In this document: piece by piece, positions 9,101-17,969 of the stretch
Position numbering within the stretch: the first letter of the stretch is position 1
How the letters are laid out: every line of letters begins with the position of its first letter
Assembly (NCBI GenBank): GCA_039028695.1
Contig: JBCCHN010000015.1
Location: 1-58,509, forward strand
Source of the DNA: JANQKX01 sp039028695
GTDB lineage: Bacteria; Pseudomonadota; Alphaproteobacteria; Kiloniellales; Kiloniellaceae
DNA length: 58,509 nt
Direction: 5' to 3'
The notes under the pieces: model-generated
What the model was told of the DNA's origin: nothing
Database searches by the model: none
What the model saw: only the letters and a program-made list of their open reading frames with translations
Translations under genes and position numbers: made by a program

Positions 9101-9223
9101 GTGATAGCTCCCCGTGATGTCAGAATCGGGATCGATATTTGGGCGCAGGAATATTGTGTCCTGAAGGAAGCCGAGGCAAGGGGAACGCGGATGTTTGATG
9201 AGATTTGGCGCCACAATGGCACA

Positions 9224-10180
9224 TCAGCTGAGGGATTTTTGCCCCATGTCCAAGAACTTCTCCTGGCGCTGCTGTCTTAGGGTAGGGCCATCCAGCTTGA
9301 TGAGACCCAACAGGCTTTCTTCTAGCACATCGCCCAGGCTATCCATGGTCTTTTCCGGGCCGCGGTGAGCACCGCCCAGGGGCTCTTCGATCACCTGGTC
9401 GATGACGCCGAGTTTCAAGAGGTCCTGAGCCGTCATCTTAAGGGCCTCAGCGGCTTCTTCTGCTTGCTCGGCGGAGCGCCATAAAATGGAGGCACAGCCC
9501 TCTGGTGATATCACCGAATAGATGGAGTGCTCCAACATGAAGACTTGATTGGCGGCGGCAAGGGCAATGGCGCCGCCCGAGCCTCCTTCACCGATAACGG
9601 CCGAGATAAGCGGCACGCGCACATCCAAGCAAACTTCAATGGAACGGGCGATAGCTTCGGCCTGACCGCGTTCCTCGGCGCCGATACCGGGGTAGGCGCC
9701 GGCGGTATCTACCAAGGTGATGATCGGCAACCCGAAACGGTCCGCCAAGGACATGAGCCGCTGGGCTTTGCGATAGCCTTCCGGTCGGGCCATGCCAAAA
9801 TTGTGTCGCACCCGGCTGGCCGTGTCGGACCCTTTCTCCTGTCCTATGACCACGACTGAATAGCCGCGAAATCGCCCGATGCCGCCGATAATGGCCTGGT
9901 CGTCGGCATAGGCCCGATCGCCGGCCAGGGGATTGAATTCCTCGATCAAGCGGGAAATATAGTCCTGACAATGGGGCCGATCCGGGTGCCGCGCGACTTG
10001 CGCCTTTTGCCACGGAGTCAGTTTTGCATAGGCTTGGCGCAACAAGCGGTCGGCTTTGGCCTGAAGTTTGGTGACCTCATCGGCGATGTTCATCTCGCCG
10101 TCATCGGCCAGATGGCGCAATTCTTCGATCTTGCCTTCAAGCTCGGCGATGGGCTTTTCGAAATCTAAAAAATTGTGCAT
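9224..10180 (-). CDS. accA: Acetyl-CoA carboxylase carboxyltransferase subunit alpha
   Basis: A 318-residue AccA of standard length. The N-terminus LDFEKPIAELEGKI with a coiled-coil helix, the linker LTPWQKAQVARHPDRP, and the crotonase-fold core with GARPEGYRKAQRLM-like and GEGGSGGAIAL segments identify it. With AccD (not in the window) it moves the carboxyl group from carboxybiotin to acetyl-CoA, making malonyl-CoA for fatty acid synthesis. There is no clear Shine-Dalgarno sequence before the ATG, and a large nested inverted repeat begins about 30 bases upstream in the probable 5' leader. It is followed by the acyl-CoA dehydrogenase-like gene on the same strand after 123 bases. Confidence 0.97.
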   Translation of the reverse strand: MHNFLDFEKPIAELEGKIEELRHLADDGEMNIADEVTKLQAKADRLLRQAYAKLTPWQKAQVARHPDRPHCQDYISRLIEEFNPLAGDRAYADDQAIIGGIGRFRGYSVVVIGQEKGSDTASRVRHNFGMARPEGYRKAQRLMSLADRFGLPIITLVDTAGAYPGIGAEERGQAEAIARSIEVCLDVRVPLISAVIGEGGSGGAIALAAANQVFMLEHSIYSVISPEGCASILWRSAEQAEEAAEALKMTAQDLLKLGVIDQVIEEPLGGAHRGPEKTMDSLGDVLEESLLGLIKLDGPTLRQQRQEKFLDMGQKSLS

Positions 10181-10210
10181 GGCCGAATTTCTAACATAGC
10201 CAGACGCAAA

Positions 10211-10276
10211 GGGCGATCTCTAACGGCGCGTGGCTCTTTTGGCGCAAAAGAGCCGAATTGTAGGAAGAGATCGCCC
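10211..10276. repeat. Two-layer nested inverted repeat in the accA upstream region
   Basis: The outer arms GGGCGATCTCT (10211-10221) and AGAGATCGCCC (10266-10276) are a perfect 11-bp pair. Inside them GGCTCTTTT (10232-10240) and AAAAGAGCC (10246-10254) form a perfect 9-bp stem with a 5-base loop. On the accA strand a TACAAT hexamer, like a -10 box, lies between outer and inner arms (10257-10262). It could be a terminator-like end for the malyl-CoA lyase transcript, an accA leader structure, or a cruciform. Both arms being perfect makes chance unlikely. Confidence 0.7.
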
Positions 10277-10299
10277 GAAAAACGTCCTTTTGGCGCTTG

Positions 10300-11280
10300 T
10301 TACGCGCCCTTGGCGATTTGCCGCGCCTTTTTGACCATCACCTCGGCTTGCTTGATGGAGGCAATGTCGATAAGACGCCCATCTAGGGACACGGCGCCTT
10401 TGCCTTCCTTTTGGGCCTGTTTCATGGCTTTCAGAATGCGCTTGGCCTTGTCCACTTCGGCTTTGGACGGACTGTTAACCTCGTTGGCCAGATCGATCTG
10501 ACTCGGGTGAATGGCCCATTTACCCTCGCAGCCCAAAACGGCCGCCCGGTTGGCCTGGGCTCGGAATCCATCGGGATCGGAAAAGTCACCGAATGGTCCG
10601 TCGATGGGGCGCAGGCCGTGAGCCCGCGCTGCCACGACCATGCGGGCCACCGCATAGTGCCACATGTCGCCCCAATGGTAGTCCCGAGGCGCGTCGCCAT
10701 CCGCATCGGTCAAAACGCCGTAAAGGGCGTTGGGACCGCCTATAGAGGTGGTGCGGGCCTTGGTCGAGGCGGCATAGTCGGCGACGCCGAAATGAAGGCT
10801 CTCATTCCGCTTGGAGGCGCGGGCGATCTCGTCCACGTTGGCCATGCCCAAGGCGGTTTCGATGATCATTTCAAAGCCGATTTTTTTCTTCCGACCCATG
10901 GCATCCTCGGCCTGGGTCACCAGCATATCGACCGCATAGACATCCGCGGCGGTGCCTACTTTAGGGATCATAATCAGGTCGAGGCGCTCGCCCGCTTGTT
11001 CGATAATGTCGACCACGTCTCGATACATGTAATGGGTGTCCAGGCCGTTGATGCGGACTGACATGGTTTTGGTGCCCCAGTCGATATCGTTCAGGGCCTT
11101 AATGATGTTCTTACGCGCTTGGGGTTTGTCGTCGGGCGCAACGGCGTCCTCCAAGTCCAAGAAGATCACGTCGGCAGCGGACGCGGCCGCTTTTTTGAAC
11201 AGTGCCGGGTTGCTGCCGGGTACGGCCAATTCGCTGCGGTTGAGGCGCGCCGGCGCCGGCTCATAGTTGGTGAAGCTCAT
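10300..11280 (-). CDS. mcl: L-malyl-CoA/beta-methylmalyl-CoA lyase (HpcH/HpaI, citrate lyase beta-like family)
   Basis: A 326-residue TIM-barrel lyase. The start at 11280 is chosen because GGGGGG precedes it at short distance; an upstream start would add 18 residues. With this start the Mg and CoA-site residues fall at Arg76 (VRINGL), Glu141 (IIETA) and Asp168 (GVADYA), and a candidate catalytic Asp300 lies in SLDGRLID, matching what I recall of Rhodobacter Mcl1. The family cleaves malyl-CoA to acetyl-CoA and glyoxylate, or methylmalyl-CoA to propionyl-CoA and glyoxylate, as in the ethylmalonyl-CoA pathway. Methylmalonyl-CoA mutase and meaB elsewhere in the window fit that chemistry, though other pathway genes are not present. 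Confidence 0.88.
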   Translation of the reverse strand: MSFTNYEPAPARLNRSELAVPGSNPALFKKAAASAADVIFLDLEDAVAPDDKPQARKNIIKALNDIDWGTKTMSVRINGLDTHYMYRDVVDIIEQAGERLDLIMIPKVGTAADVYAVDMLVTQAEDAMGRKKKIGFEMIIETALGMANVDEIARASKRNESLHFGVADYAASTKARTTSIGGPNALYGVLTDADGDAPRDYHWGDMWHYAVARMVVAARAHGLRPIDGPFGDFSDPDGFRAQANRAAVLGCEGKWAIHPSQIDLANEVNSPSKAEVDKAKRILKAMKQAQKEGKGAVSLDGRLIDIASIKQAEVMVKKARQIAKGA

Positions 11281-11434
11281 GGTTCCCCCCATCAATCTGT
11301 CAGGTCGTATGGAATTCAGGGCGTTGAAGACCACGAAATTGCCCTCAATTCAAGATCAAATGTTACCTGCATAGAGGCGGGATCGAGCAAGACGAGGCGA
11401 CAAGCGATCAAGGGAAACAGCCGGGCCCGATGAA

Positions 11435-12340
11435 CTATGGCGCGGTCCTCGATAGGGGGTGGTGATTTTGCACCAGGCTTTTCAGCCGCTCGTCCAAGAT
11501 GTGGGTGTAGATCTGCGTGGTGGAAATATCCGCGTGACCGAGCATCATTTGCACCGACCTCAGGTCGGCTCCATGGTGAAGCAGATGGCTTGCAAAGGCA
11601 TGTCGCAGGACGTGAGGCGAGACGGCTGCCGGATCCAATTCTGCTTCGATCGCTAATTCCTTTAACAGTTGGCCAACCCGGTGACGCGTGACATGGCCGC
11701 TCCTCCCGCGTGACGGAAATAGCCAAGGAGATTCTTTGATACTTTTGCCTTTTGGAAAAAAGCTGGAACGTACCGCCAGGTAGGCCTCAATGGCGGCGAG
11801 AGCCGGCTCGCTGAGTGGTACGATCCTCTCCTTGTTACCTTTGCCGCGGACTGTCAGAAAGCGCCCCTTTCGTTCCGCGGACGCCTTGGGCAGGGCGACC
11901 AGCTCGGATACCCTTAGGCCCGTGGCATAGAGGGTTTCCAGCAAGGCGGTTAGGCGAAGGGCTTCGGGACCCTGGCGGCCGCGGGCTGTCTGCAACAGCC
12001 GGTCCACTTCGGCCTCTTGCAGCACTTTCGGTAACCTCCGTCCTTGTTTGGGACTGTCGAGGACAGCGGTCGGGTCATCGCCGCGCACGCCCTCGGTGAT
12101 TAAAAAACGGTAGTATTGCCGCAAACTGGAAAGCCGCCGGGCAGCAGTGCCGGCGGCCATGCCCGCCGCCGCTTGGGCCGACAAGTAGGCGCGCAACGAA
12201 TCGCTGTCGGCTCTGTGCACCGTCACTTGGCGCTTGGCAAGAAAGGCGCTCAAAGACTCCAGGTCCCGTCGGTAGGCCTCAATGGTGTTGGCGGCCGCGC
12301 CGCGTTCAACCATCAACATTTCTAGGAAAGCCTCTATCAT
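11435..12340 (-). CDS. xerD: Site-specific tyrosine recombinase XerD
   Basis: A 301-residue tyrosine recombinase with the SAM-like N-terminal DNA-binding domain (1-90) and catalytic domain. The residues Arg143 (TGLRVSE), Lys167 (RGKGNK), His243 and Arg246 (HVLRHAF), His269 (LGHAD) and Tyr278 (IYTHI) are all present. With XerC it resolves chromosome dimers at dif during division. Its length, the setting beside aroK and the lack of any integrase context favour the housekeeping XerD over a phage integrase. It is 39 bases downstream of the large exported protein gene, probably on the same transcript. Confidence 0.95.
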   Translation of the reverse strand: MIEAFLEMLMVERGAAANTIEAYRRDLESLSAFLAKRQVTVHRADSDSLRAYLSAQAAAGMAAGTAARRLSSLRQYYRFLITEGVRGDDPTAVLDSPKQGRRLPKVLQEAEVDRLLQTARGRQGPEALRLTALLETLYATGLRVSELVALPKASAERKGRFLTVRGKGNKERIVPLSEPALAAIEAYLAVRSSFFPKGKSIKESPWLFPSRGRSGHVTRHRVGQLLKELAIEAELDPAAVSPHVLRHAFASHLLHHGADLRSVQMMLGHADISTTQIYTHILDERLKSLVQNHHPLSRTAP

Positions 12341-12379
12341 GTGGCCGTCTTGAGCTTGGCTGTGCAGATCGTGAGGAAG

Positions 12380-14296
12380 CTAGGTCGCTCCGTTGATCGC
12401 CGCCTCGATCGCCAGGGCGCGTGCAGAGGGAACCAGCCCCACCTGGCTTAGGGCGGTCAAGCTTTGGCTGATCGGAAGGAGCAGTTCCGGCGAAGGTGTC
12501 TGGTTACCGAACAAGGCCAAGGCGGCCAAGATGGTCTCCCCGCGCTTGCCGATACTGCCGGCTTCTTGCAACGTGAAGAAAAGGATCGGATCGCTCGGGC
12601 TTTGCGCTGGATCCGCATCAATATCAACCAAATCGCCCCAGCTCAGGGCGTCCACCTCGCCTAAGGATCGAAAGGCGGCCAAAAGAAGGGCCAGCTGGGA
12701 AGGTGTGGCCAAGGGATTGCGATCGGCCGCGGCGCGTGCCCAGGTCTCCAAGTCGCCCGGACCCGCCAGAGGGCCTTCACCCGCCAAGCGCACGTAAGGC
12801 CAGAGCGCAATTGCGCTGGCGGCAGCCTCAGGGGTTCTGACGGCTTCCCGCTGGGCCAAACGCACCCAAGCGGCGGCCTTGGCCGGCTGACCCAAAGCAT
12901 AGTGTGCTCGGCCAGCGGTTTCGGCGAACCACAGCAGGTCTCGTCGTGCTGGCAGGCTGTTGAGGCTTGGCGCGAGGACCTCGAGCATGGCCCTTTTTGT
13001 CTGCAAATCTCCATCAAGCTCTAAGGCAGCCTGTAGGAGCTCGGCGCGGCTGATATCGATGGTTTGGGCGCTGGTGGCTTGGAACAAAAGGGCGCGGGTT
13101 TCGATGGCGGGTAGTCCATCGGTCGATGACACCGGGTTGGCCAGCTGCTCGGGTGAGAATTTGAAATCTCGATAAAGCTGGGCGAGTTCCGCCTCGTCGA
13201 GTAGCCCGCGGGCGACCGCCCGCTCGCCGGCAATTACCCGCGTTTCGAGGTTAATCGAGGGAGATATGGCCATGCTTGCCAATACCATCGGGGCGGCATC
13301 TTGAGCGGCTTCTTGTGGCAGATCCCGTTCAAGCACGCGCACCATGGCGAATTGCAAGGCCGACAAGTCGTTAAAGTCGACGGATTTTTCCGCCCCGCCG
13401 GCCAGTTGCTGGGCCAAGGCCATGAAGGTCGTATCTTCGTTGGAACTCAGTTCACGCAAAAGGTCCAGCCCCAGGTTGGCCTGGTCCACTTCCCCCGATA
13501 GAAACTGACAGAAAATGAGGGCTTTGGACCAAAATTCATGGCCAACAAATTGCCCGATATTGCGACGAACCCGTCGGCAGGCACCGTCGAAATCGCCAGA
13601 GCTCAGAGAGAGGTTAACCCGGGCCTGGGCAATGACTTGATCATCGGCGCGCTCGGGAACTGCGGCCAAGAGATCAGCCAGGGAGCTGGTGTTTCCCATG
13701 GCCGCCAGCCGATCAATCCGCAAGGCCAATATGGATTGATCCTGCTCATCGGTCTTTGGCTCGCTGGAAATTTCCGTAAGCAGGCTCGTGCCGTCGCCCA
13801 CGGCGCCGGGGGTGGCCGAGGGCGCTTTGGCGCTGGTCAACAATAAGCGGGTGGCTAAATCCCGAAGGGTGGGCGAGACGATGTCATCGGGCATGCGGAT
13901 CAAGAGGCGCTTGATCACCAAAGCGTCGCTGCCGGCCCATAAATCTGCGCCCAATCCGCCGTCGGCCGGGCTCAAAGTGCCGATGGATTGGGGGTCCCGT
14001 TCGCTCAAAGGATTGATTTCAATGCCCTGAACCTGCGGAATTTGGGTGGAAGAAGAGCTGGCTTTCGGCGCGGATTGGGCGCCGCCGCTGTTTTCGGGCT
14101 GCAAGGGCGTTAGACTTAAAGGAGCACCCAAAGTGCCGTCGTCCGAACTGTCCTGGGCGATAGCCGGCTTGACTGAGACTACCTGGAATAGGCCAGCCCC
14201 AACGGCCAACCCGGAAATCAAAGTGGCGAAAACAAAGCTGGCGAATATAGAGGGAACGGCGAAATTTCGAGGAACATCACTTGGGAAACTGATCAT
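12380..14296 (-). CDS. Exported Ala-rich helical protein of unknown function
   Basis: A 638-residue protein I cannot assign. The N-terminus has a hydrophobic segment (about 17-42) ending in PAIAQ, which could be a signal peptide cleaved after Ala47 or a membrane anchor. Residues 48-125 are Ser/Gln/Pro-rich and probably disordered. The rest is a long run of Leu/Ala-rich helices with repeat-like spacing (LADLLAAVPERADDQ, LLDEAELAQLYRDF and similar), suggesting an alpha-solenoid such as degenerate TPR repeats. No catalytic motif is visible. Its first 20 bases overlap the end of the 46-residue peptide gene, and xerD follows it. A periplasmic scaffold is a guess from architecture only. Confidence 0.8.
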   Translation of the reverse strand: MISFPSDVPRNFAVPSIFASFVFATLISGLAVGAGLFQVVSVKPAIAQDSSDDGTLGAPLSLTPLQPENSGGAQSAPKASSSSTQIPQVQGIEINPLSERDPQSIGTLSPADGGLGADLWAGSDALVIKRLLIRMPDDIVSPTLRDLATRLLLTSAKAPSATPGAVGDGTSLLTEISSEPKTDEQDQSILALRIDRLAAMGNTSSLADLLAAVPERADDQVIAQARVNLSLSSGDFDGACRRVRRNIGQFVGHEFWSKALIFCQFLSGEVDQANLGLDLLRELSSNEDTTFMALAQQLAGGAEKSVDFNDLSALQFAMVRVLERDLPQEAAQDAAPMVLASMAISPSINLETRVIAGERAVARGLLDEAELAQLYRDFKFSPEQLANPVSSTDGLPAIETRALLFQATSAQTIDISRAELLQAALELDGDLQTKRAMLEVLAPSLNSLPARRDLLWFAETAGRAHYALGQPAKAAAWVRLAQREAVRTPEAAASAIALWPYVRLAGEGPLAGPGDLETWARAAADRNPLATPSQLALLLAAFRSLGEVDALSWGDLVDIDADPAQSPSDPILFFTLQEAGSIGKRGETILAALALFGNQTPSPELLLPISQSLTALSQVGLVPSARALAIEAAINGAT

Positions 14297-14417
14297 CGGG
14301 AATTACCTTTTCCACGGTGGTCGTCGGCGGTGGGATATCCCAGGTCAAAAGAAACAAACCGCCCGATGCGAGCAAAGCAACGACAAAAACCAGGGCAAAG
14401 AGGGAAGTTTTTCGCAT
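14277..14417 (-). CDS. 46-residue single-pass membrane peptide
   Basis: A short frame in an alphaproteobacterial style. Positively charged MRKTS is followed by a hydrophobic segment (residues 6-24) and a polar tail with WDIPPPTTTVEKVIPDD. The architecture is N-in, single span, short periplasmic tail, or a lipidless signal-like peptide. It overlaps the start of the 638-residue exported protein by 20 bases in another frame, so translation of the two is likely coupled. From memory, similar small proteins with a WDIP-P-TxxVEKVIPDDxFP tail occur next to xerD/aroK in related bacteria; this needs a search. The start is the only ATG in frame; no strong ribosome-binding site is visible. Confidence 0.75.
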   Translation of the reverse strand: MRKTSLFALVFVVALLASGGLFLLTWDIPPPTTTVEKVIPDDQFPK

Positions 14418-14660
14418 GATCCACGATCGCTGAGGAAACTATTGGAACTTGGCAGCTATTGGCATACTCGTCGGCCACGTGACCTGTCACGAAAAAAACA
14501 ACGCCCAAAAACCCACGGGCATTCTACCCCGCAGGCTTGTCGCATTCGTAAAAATATATCATAGCTGTGGACTGTGGCGAGTTTGCGGCGGACAGTTCGA
14601 TCCGCACTCCTTCTTCGCAGTGCGAGACCGGCGGCCGCAAGATATAGGATAAAATTCAGC

Positions 14661-14690
14661 TTAAATATTATGTCGTCGATTGATTATACA
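14661..14690 (+). promoter_or_regulatory. Possible aroK promoter in an AT-rich gap
   Basis: TTAAAT (14661-14666) and TATACA (14685-14690) are 18 bases apart, inside an AT-rich part of the 291-base divergent gap between the 46-residue peptide and aroK. The -10 lies within GATTG-N6-CAATC. Initiation would fall a dozen bases before the chosen aroK ATG. The -35 is weak. Nothing else in the gap looks like a gene. Confidence 0.28.
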
Positions 14691-14708
14691 ATCTCTGAGA
14701 GCTGCAAC

Positions 14709-15350
14709 ATGGTATCGCCAAACACGGAAAATGGATCCACTAAGGAAAAAGGTTCCGCAGGGACAAAATTATCCATCCCCCGAACGGTTGTCCTGGTGGG
14801 GCTGATGGGGGCTGGCAAGACCAATATGGGGCGACGCCTCTCCGCCTATTTGTCTCTGCCTTTTGTGGATGCGGATCACGAGATCGAATTGGCCGCGGGC
14901 TGTTCCATAGAGGAAATATTCGAGCGGCACGGAGAGGAGGCTTTTCGTGACGGGGAACGGCGCGTGATTGCACGTCTGTTACGCCGTGCGCCTCACGTGC
15001 TTTCCACGGGCGGCGGTGCCTTTATGAACGACCAGACGCGCAAAGCCATTCGGGGCAAAGGAATTTCCATCTGGCTAAGGGCGGATCTAGAGCTTTTGCT
15101 CAAGCGCACGGCCCGACGGGACAATCGGCCCTTATTGAAGAAGGGTGATCCCCGCGAAATTTTGAGCGCTCTCATGGAGCAAAGATATCCGATTTATGCG
15201 GAAGCTGATGTTGTCGTTGACTCCTTCGATGGTCCCCCGGAGATCACTCACCAAAGGATCATTAATGCGTTGACCCAATATCTTTCAGCCAATCCGCAAC
15301 TTGGACCAATTGAATCCAAAAGAAAGAGCAAAGCCAAGCTTGGCAGCTGA
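14709..15350 (+). CDS. aroK: Shikimate kinase
   Basis: A 213-residue shikimate kinase. Walker A is GLMGAGKT (31-38), followed by the shikimate-binding VDADHEIE, the FRDGE segment and STGGGAF. It phosphorylates shikimate at the 3-OH in the chorismate pathway. The ATG at 14709 is preferred because GAGAG lies 7 bases upstream; an ATG at 14670 would add 13 residues but has no ribosome-binding site and overlaps the likely promoter. The first 24 residues are a polar extension compared with the E. coli enzyme. aroB follows after 107 bases, the usual alphaproteobacterial pair. Confidence 0.95.
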   Translation: MVSPNTENGSTKEKGSAGTKLSIPRTVVLVGLMGAGKTNMGRRLSAYLSLPFVDADHEIELAAGCSIEEIFERHGEEAFRDGERRVIARLLRRAPHVLSTGGGAFMNDQTRKAIRGKGISIWLRADLELLLKRTARRDNRPLLKKGDPREILSALMEQRYPIYAEADVVVDSFDGPPEITHQRIINALTQYLSANPQLGPIESKRKSKAKLGS

Positions 15351-15457
15351 CGGGGGAATCCCGCCGGGTCCTCTCGCGGCTGCGTTGGATGCGATAATTT
15401 GTGCAAGGCAACGAGCGACCGATCGGGGCCGGCAATGAAAATAAGGAGATTTGATCG

Positions 15458-16582
15458 GTGACTTCGATTGAACGGCTTGGCGTGGATCTTGGGGATCGGA
15501 GCTATGAGATTCTGGTGGGGGATACGCTGCTTGCTGATGCCGGCCACCTCATTTCACCCCATCTGAAGCAGCCCAAGGTTTTTATCGTTACGGATCAAAA
15601 TGTGGCGGAGCTTTATTTGGCCCACTTGGAGCGGGCTTTGGACGACGCGGGCATTACTTATAAAGCTTTCGTCTTGCCGGCGGGAGAGCAAAGCAAGAGT
15701 TTTGACTGTCTTCAGGGCCTTTTGGCTCGCTTGTTTGATGCCAAGGCCGAGCGTCGGGATTGCTTGATCGCATTGGGCGGCGGTGTAATCGGGGATATCA
15801 CGGGCTTTGCAGCCGCGATCATGCAGCGCGGCATGGACTTTATTCAAGTTCCAACAACGTTGCTGGCCCAAGTTGATAGTTCGGTCGGCGGCAAGACCGG
15901 GATCAATGTGCCCCAGGGCAAAAACCTTGTCGGTGCCTTTCATCAGCCGCGTTTGGTTTTGGCGGATAGCTCGATCCTTGCCACCTTGCCCCATCGTCAA
16001 CTTCTGGCGGGCTATTCGGAGGTGGTCAAATACGGGTTGATCAATCAACCCGACTTTTTCACCTGGTTGGAATCCCACGGATTGTCGCTCTTAGAGGGTA
16101 ACCCGGACGCGGTGCGACATGCCGTCCTGACCAGCTGTCGGGCTAAAGGGGACATCGTTGCCGAAGATGAACGGGAGTCCGGCAAACGGGCCTTGCTCAA
16201 CTTGGGGCATACCTTCGGCCATGCCATTGAAGCGGATACGGGCTACGGCGATGCCGTTCTCCACGGTGAGGCGGTGGCAATCGGCATCGTCCTGGCTTTT
16301 GACCTTTCCGTGCAATTGGGCCTTTGCCCCTCTGAAGATGCGGCCCGGGTACGCCGACACTTTGGCTCTGTCGGACTGTCCACGGCGGTGGATGCTCAAG
16401 GATGGATTTGGGATTCACAACGCTTGTTCGAGCACATGACCCGGGACAAAAAAGTCCGCGACGGGCGGGTCACTTTCGTCTTGGTCGAGGGGATCGGCAA
16501 AGCTTTTCTAAAGGCAGATGTGCCCGAGGCAGAAGTCAAAAAAGCGCTCAATACCTTCGGTGGCCCAAGCAGCAGTCAATAA
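15458..16582 (+). CDS. aroB: 3-dehydroquinate synthase
   Basis: A 374-residue AroB starting at GTG 15458, preceded by AAGGAG at good spacing. The NAD-binding stretch GGGVIGDITGF, the PTTLLAQVDSSVGGKTG segment, the metal-ligand SEVVKYG and LGHTFGHAIE are all intact. It converts DAHP to 3-dehydroquinate, the second step of the shikimate pathway, and is expected to bind zinc or cobalt and NAD. It sits between aroK and a CorB-type membrane protein gene (30 bases downstream), probably in one transcript. Confidence 0.97.
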   Translation: MTSIERLGVDLGDRSYEILVGDTLLADAGHLISPHLKQPKVFIVTDQNVAELYLAHLERALDDAGITYKAFVLPAGEQSKSFDCLQGLLARLFDAKAERRDCLIALGGGVIGDITGFAAAIMQRGMDFIQVPTTLLAQVDSSVGGKTGINVPQGKNLVGAFHQPRLVLADSSILATLPHRQLLAGYSEVVKYGLINQPDFFTWLESHGLSLLEGNPDAVRHAVLTSCRAKGDIVAEDERESGKRALLNLGHTFGHAIEADTGYGDAVLHGEAVAIGIVLAFDLSVQLGLCPSEDAARVRRHFGSVGLSTAVDAQGWIWDSQRLFEHMTRDKKVRDGRVTFVLVEGIGKAFLKADVPEAEVKKALNTFGGPSSSQ

Positions 16583-16612
16583 CCCTTCGAGTCTGAGAGA
16601 AGATTCATCGTC

Positions 16613-17887
16613 ATGGAAACCGAAATTTTGATCATGATCGGCGTCATCGCGGTTTTGCTGGTTTTGTCCGCATTCTTTTCCGGATCGGAAACCTGCCTTA
16701 CCGCAGCATCCCGCCATCGCATGCACAACCTGGAACAATCAGGCGTACGCGGTGCCAAAGTGGTCAACCAGCTGCTGAACAGCAAAGAGCGCCTGATCGG
16801 TGCTATTTTGTTGGGCAACAATCTGGTCAACATTATGGCCTCTGCCTTGGCTACCTCGGTCCTCATTCGGTTCTTTGGTGAGACGGGCGTGGTCTACGCC
16901 ACCTTCGGCATGACCCTTTTGGTTTTGATCTTCTCCGAGGTGTTGCCCAAGACCTATGCTCTTCAAAATGCCGATTCCCTTGCCCTGACAGTGGCTCCAG
17001 CGTTGCGTCCCATCGTCTTCGTGTTGGCGCCTATTACCGGTGCCATCCGCGTGATCGTGCATTTCACCTTGAAGCTCTGCGGCGTGGACAGCTCGTCCAG
17101 CCTAACCTCGGAAGAGCAGGAAGAGGAGCTGCGGGGCGCCATTGACCTTCATGCCGGCGAGGGCGAGGAAGAAAAGCATGAGCGCGAAATGCTTCGCTCT
17201 ATCCTGGACTTGGCCGATGTGGAGGTGGAGGCGATCATGTCCCACCGCCGCAACGTGGTTGCGTTGAACGTGGACGAACCAACCGCCAAGCTTGTCGAGG
17301 AAGTGTTGGCCAGCCCCTTCACCCGATTGCCTCTTTGGAAGGACGATCCGGATAATATTATTGGTGTCCTTCATGCCAAGGCCTTGTTGCGGGAAGTGCA
17401 ATCCAATCCGGGTGGCCTAGATAGCTTGGACCTGGTGGATATTGCCAATGACCCCTGGTTTATTCCCGAGACAACCGATCTGCTGTCCCAGCTCCATGCC
17501 TTTCGCAATCGGCACGAACACTTTGCCATCGTCGTGGATGAGTATGGCGTTTTCCTTGGCATTGTTACCTTGGAAGACATTCTAGAGGAGATCGTAGGCG
17601 ATATTGCCGACGAGCATGACGAGGAAATCGAGGGTGTGAATCCCCAAAGCGACGGTACGGTGATCGTTGATGGAACGGTCACCATACGGGATCTCAATCG
17701 GCGATTTGAGTGGCGCCTGCCGGATGAGGAGGCGGCAACCATCGCCGGCTTGGTCTTGCACGAGGCCCGGCGCATTCCAGATCTGGGTCAGGTGTTTGTG
17801 TTTCACAACTTTAGCTTTGAAATTTTGGGGCGGAAGCGAAACCAGATCACCTCCTTGAAAATTTCCTGCCTTGAGGGGGATTCTTGA
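16613..17887 (+). CDS. CorB/CNNM-type membrane protein with CBS pair
   Basis: A 424-residue protein of the HlyC/CorC (CorB, YfjD) family. Residues 1-140 form a CNNM/DUF21 transmembrane domain with about four hydrophobic segments and the signature SGSETCLTAASRHRM. Residues about 195-325 hold a CBS pair (SHRRNVVALNVDE and VVDEYGVFLGIVTLEDILEEIVGDI). Residues about 335-415 are the CorC-associated C-terminal domain. The family is linked to Mg2+ efflux or homeostasis; the older label haemolysin is misleading. A link with the aro genes upstream is positional only. Confidence 0.9.
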   Translation: METEILIMIGVIAVLLVLSAFFSGSETCLTAASRHRMHNLEQSGVRGAKVVNQLLNSKERLIGAILLGNNLVNIMASALATSVLIRFFGETGVVYATFGMTLLVLIFSEVLPKTYALQNADSLALTVAPALRPIVFVLAPITGAIRVIVHFTLKLCGVDSSSSLTSEEQEEELRGAIDLHAGEGEEEKHEREMLRSILDLADVEVEAIMSHRRNVVALNVDEPTAKLVEEVLASPFTRLPLWKDDPDNIIGVLHAKALLREVQSNPGGLDSLDLVDIANDPWFIPETTDLLSQLHAFRNRHEHFAIVVDEYGVFLGIVTLEDILEEIVGDIADEHDEEIEGVNPQSDGTVIVDGTVTIRDLNRRFEWRLPDEEAATIAGLVLHEARRIPDLGQVFVFHNFSFEILGRKRNQITSLKISCLEGDS

Positions 17888-17969
17888 CCGGACGGGGATG
17901 AGGCTGTCACAATGTCCTCGAATGGGTCATGAGGCCCATTTTGTCGCCATCGGCCAAGCGGAGGGCAAG

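Noticed and set aside
11435..12340. Phage or island integrase
   Set aside because: Length, motifs and the conserved aroK neighbourhood fit XerD; no attachment repeats or phage genes are nearby.
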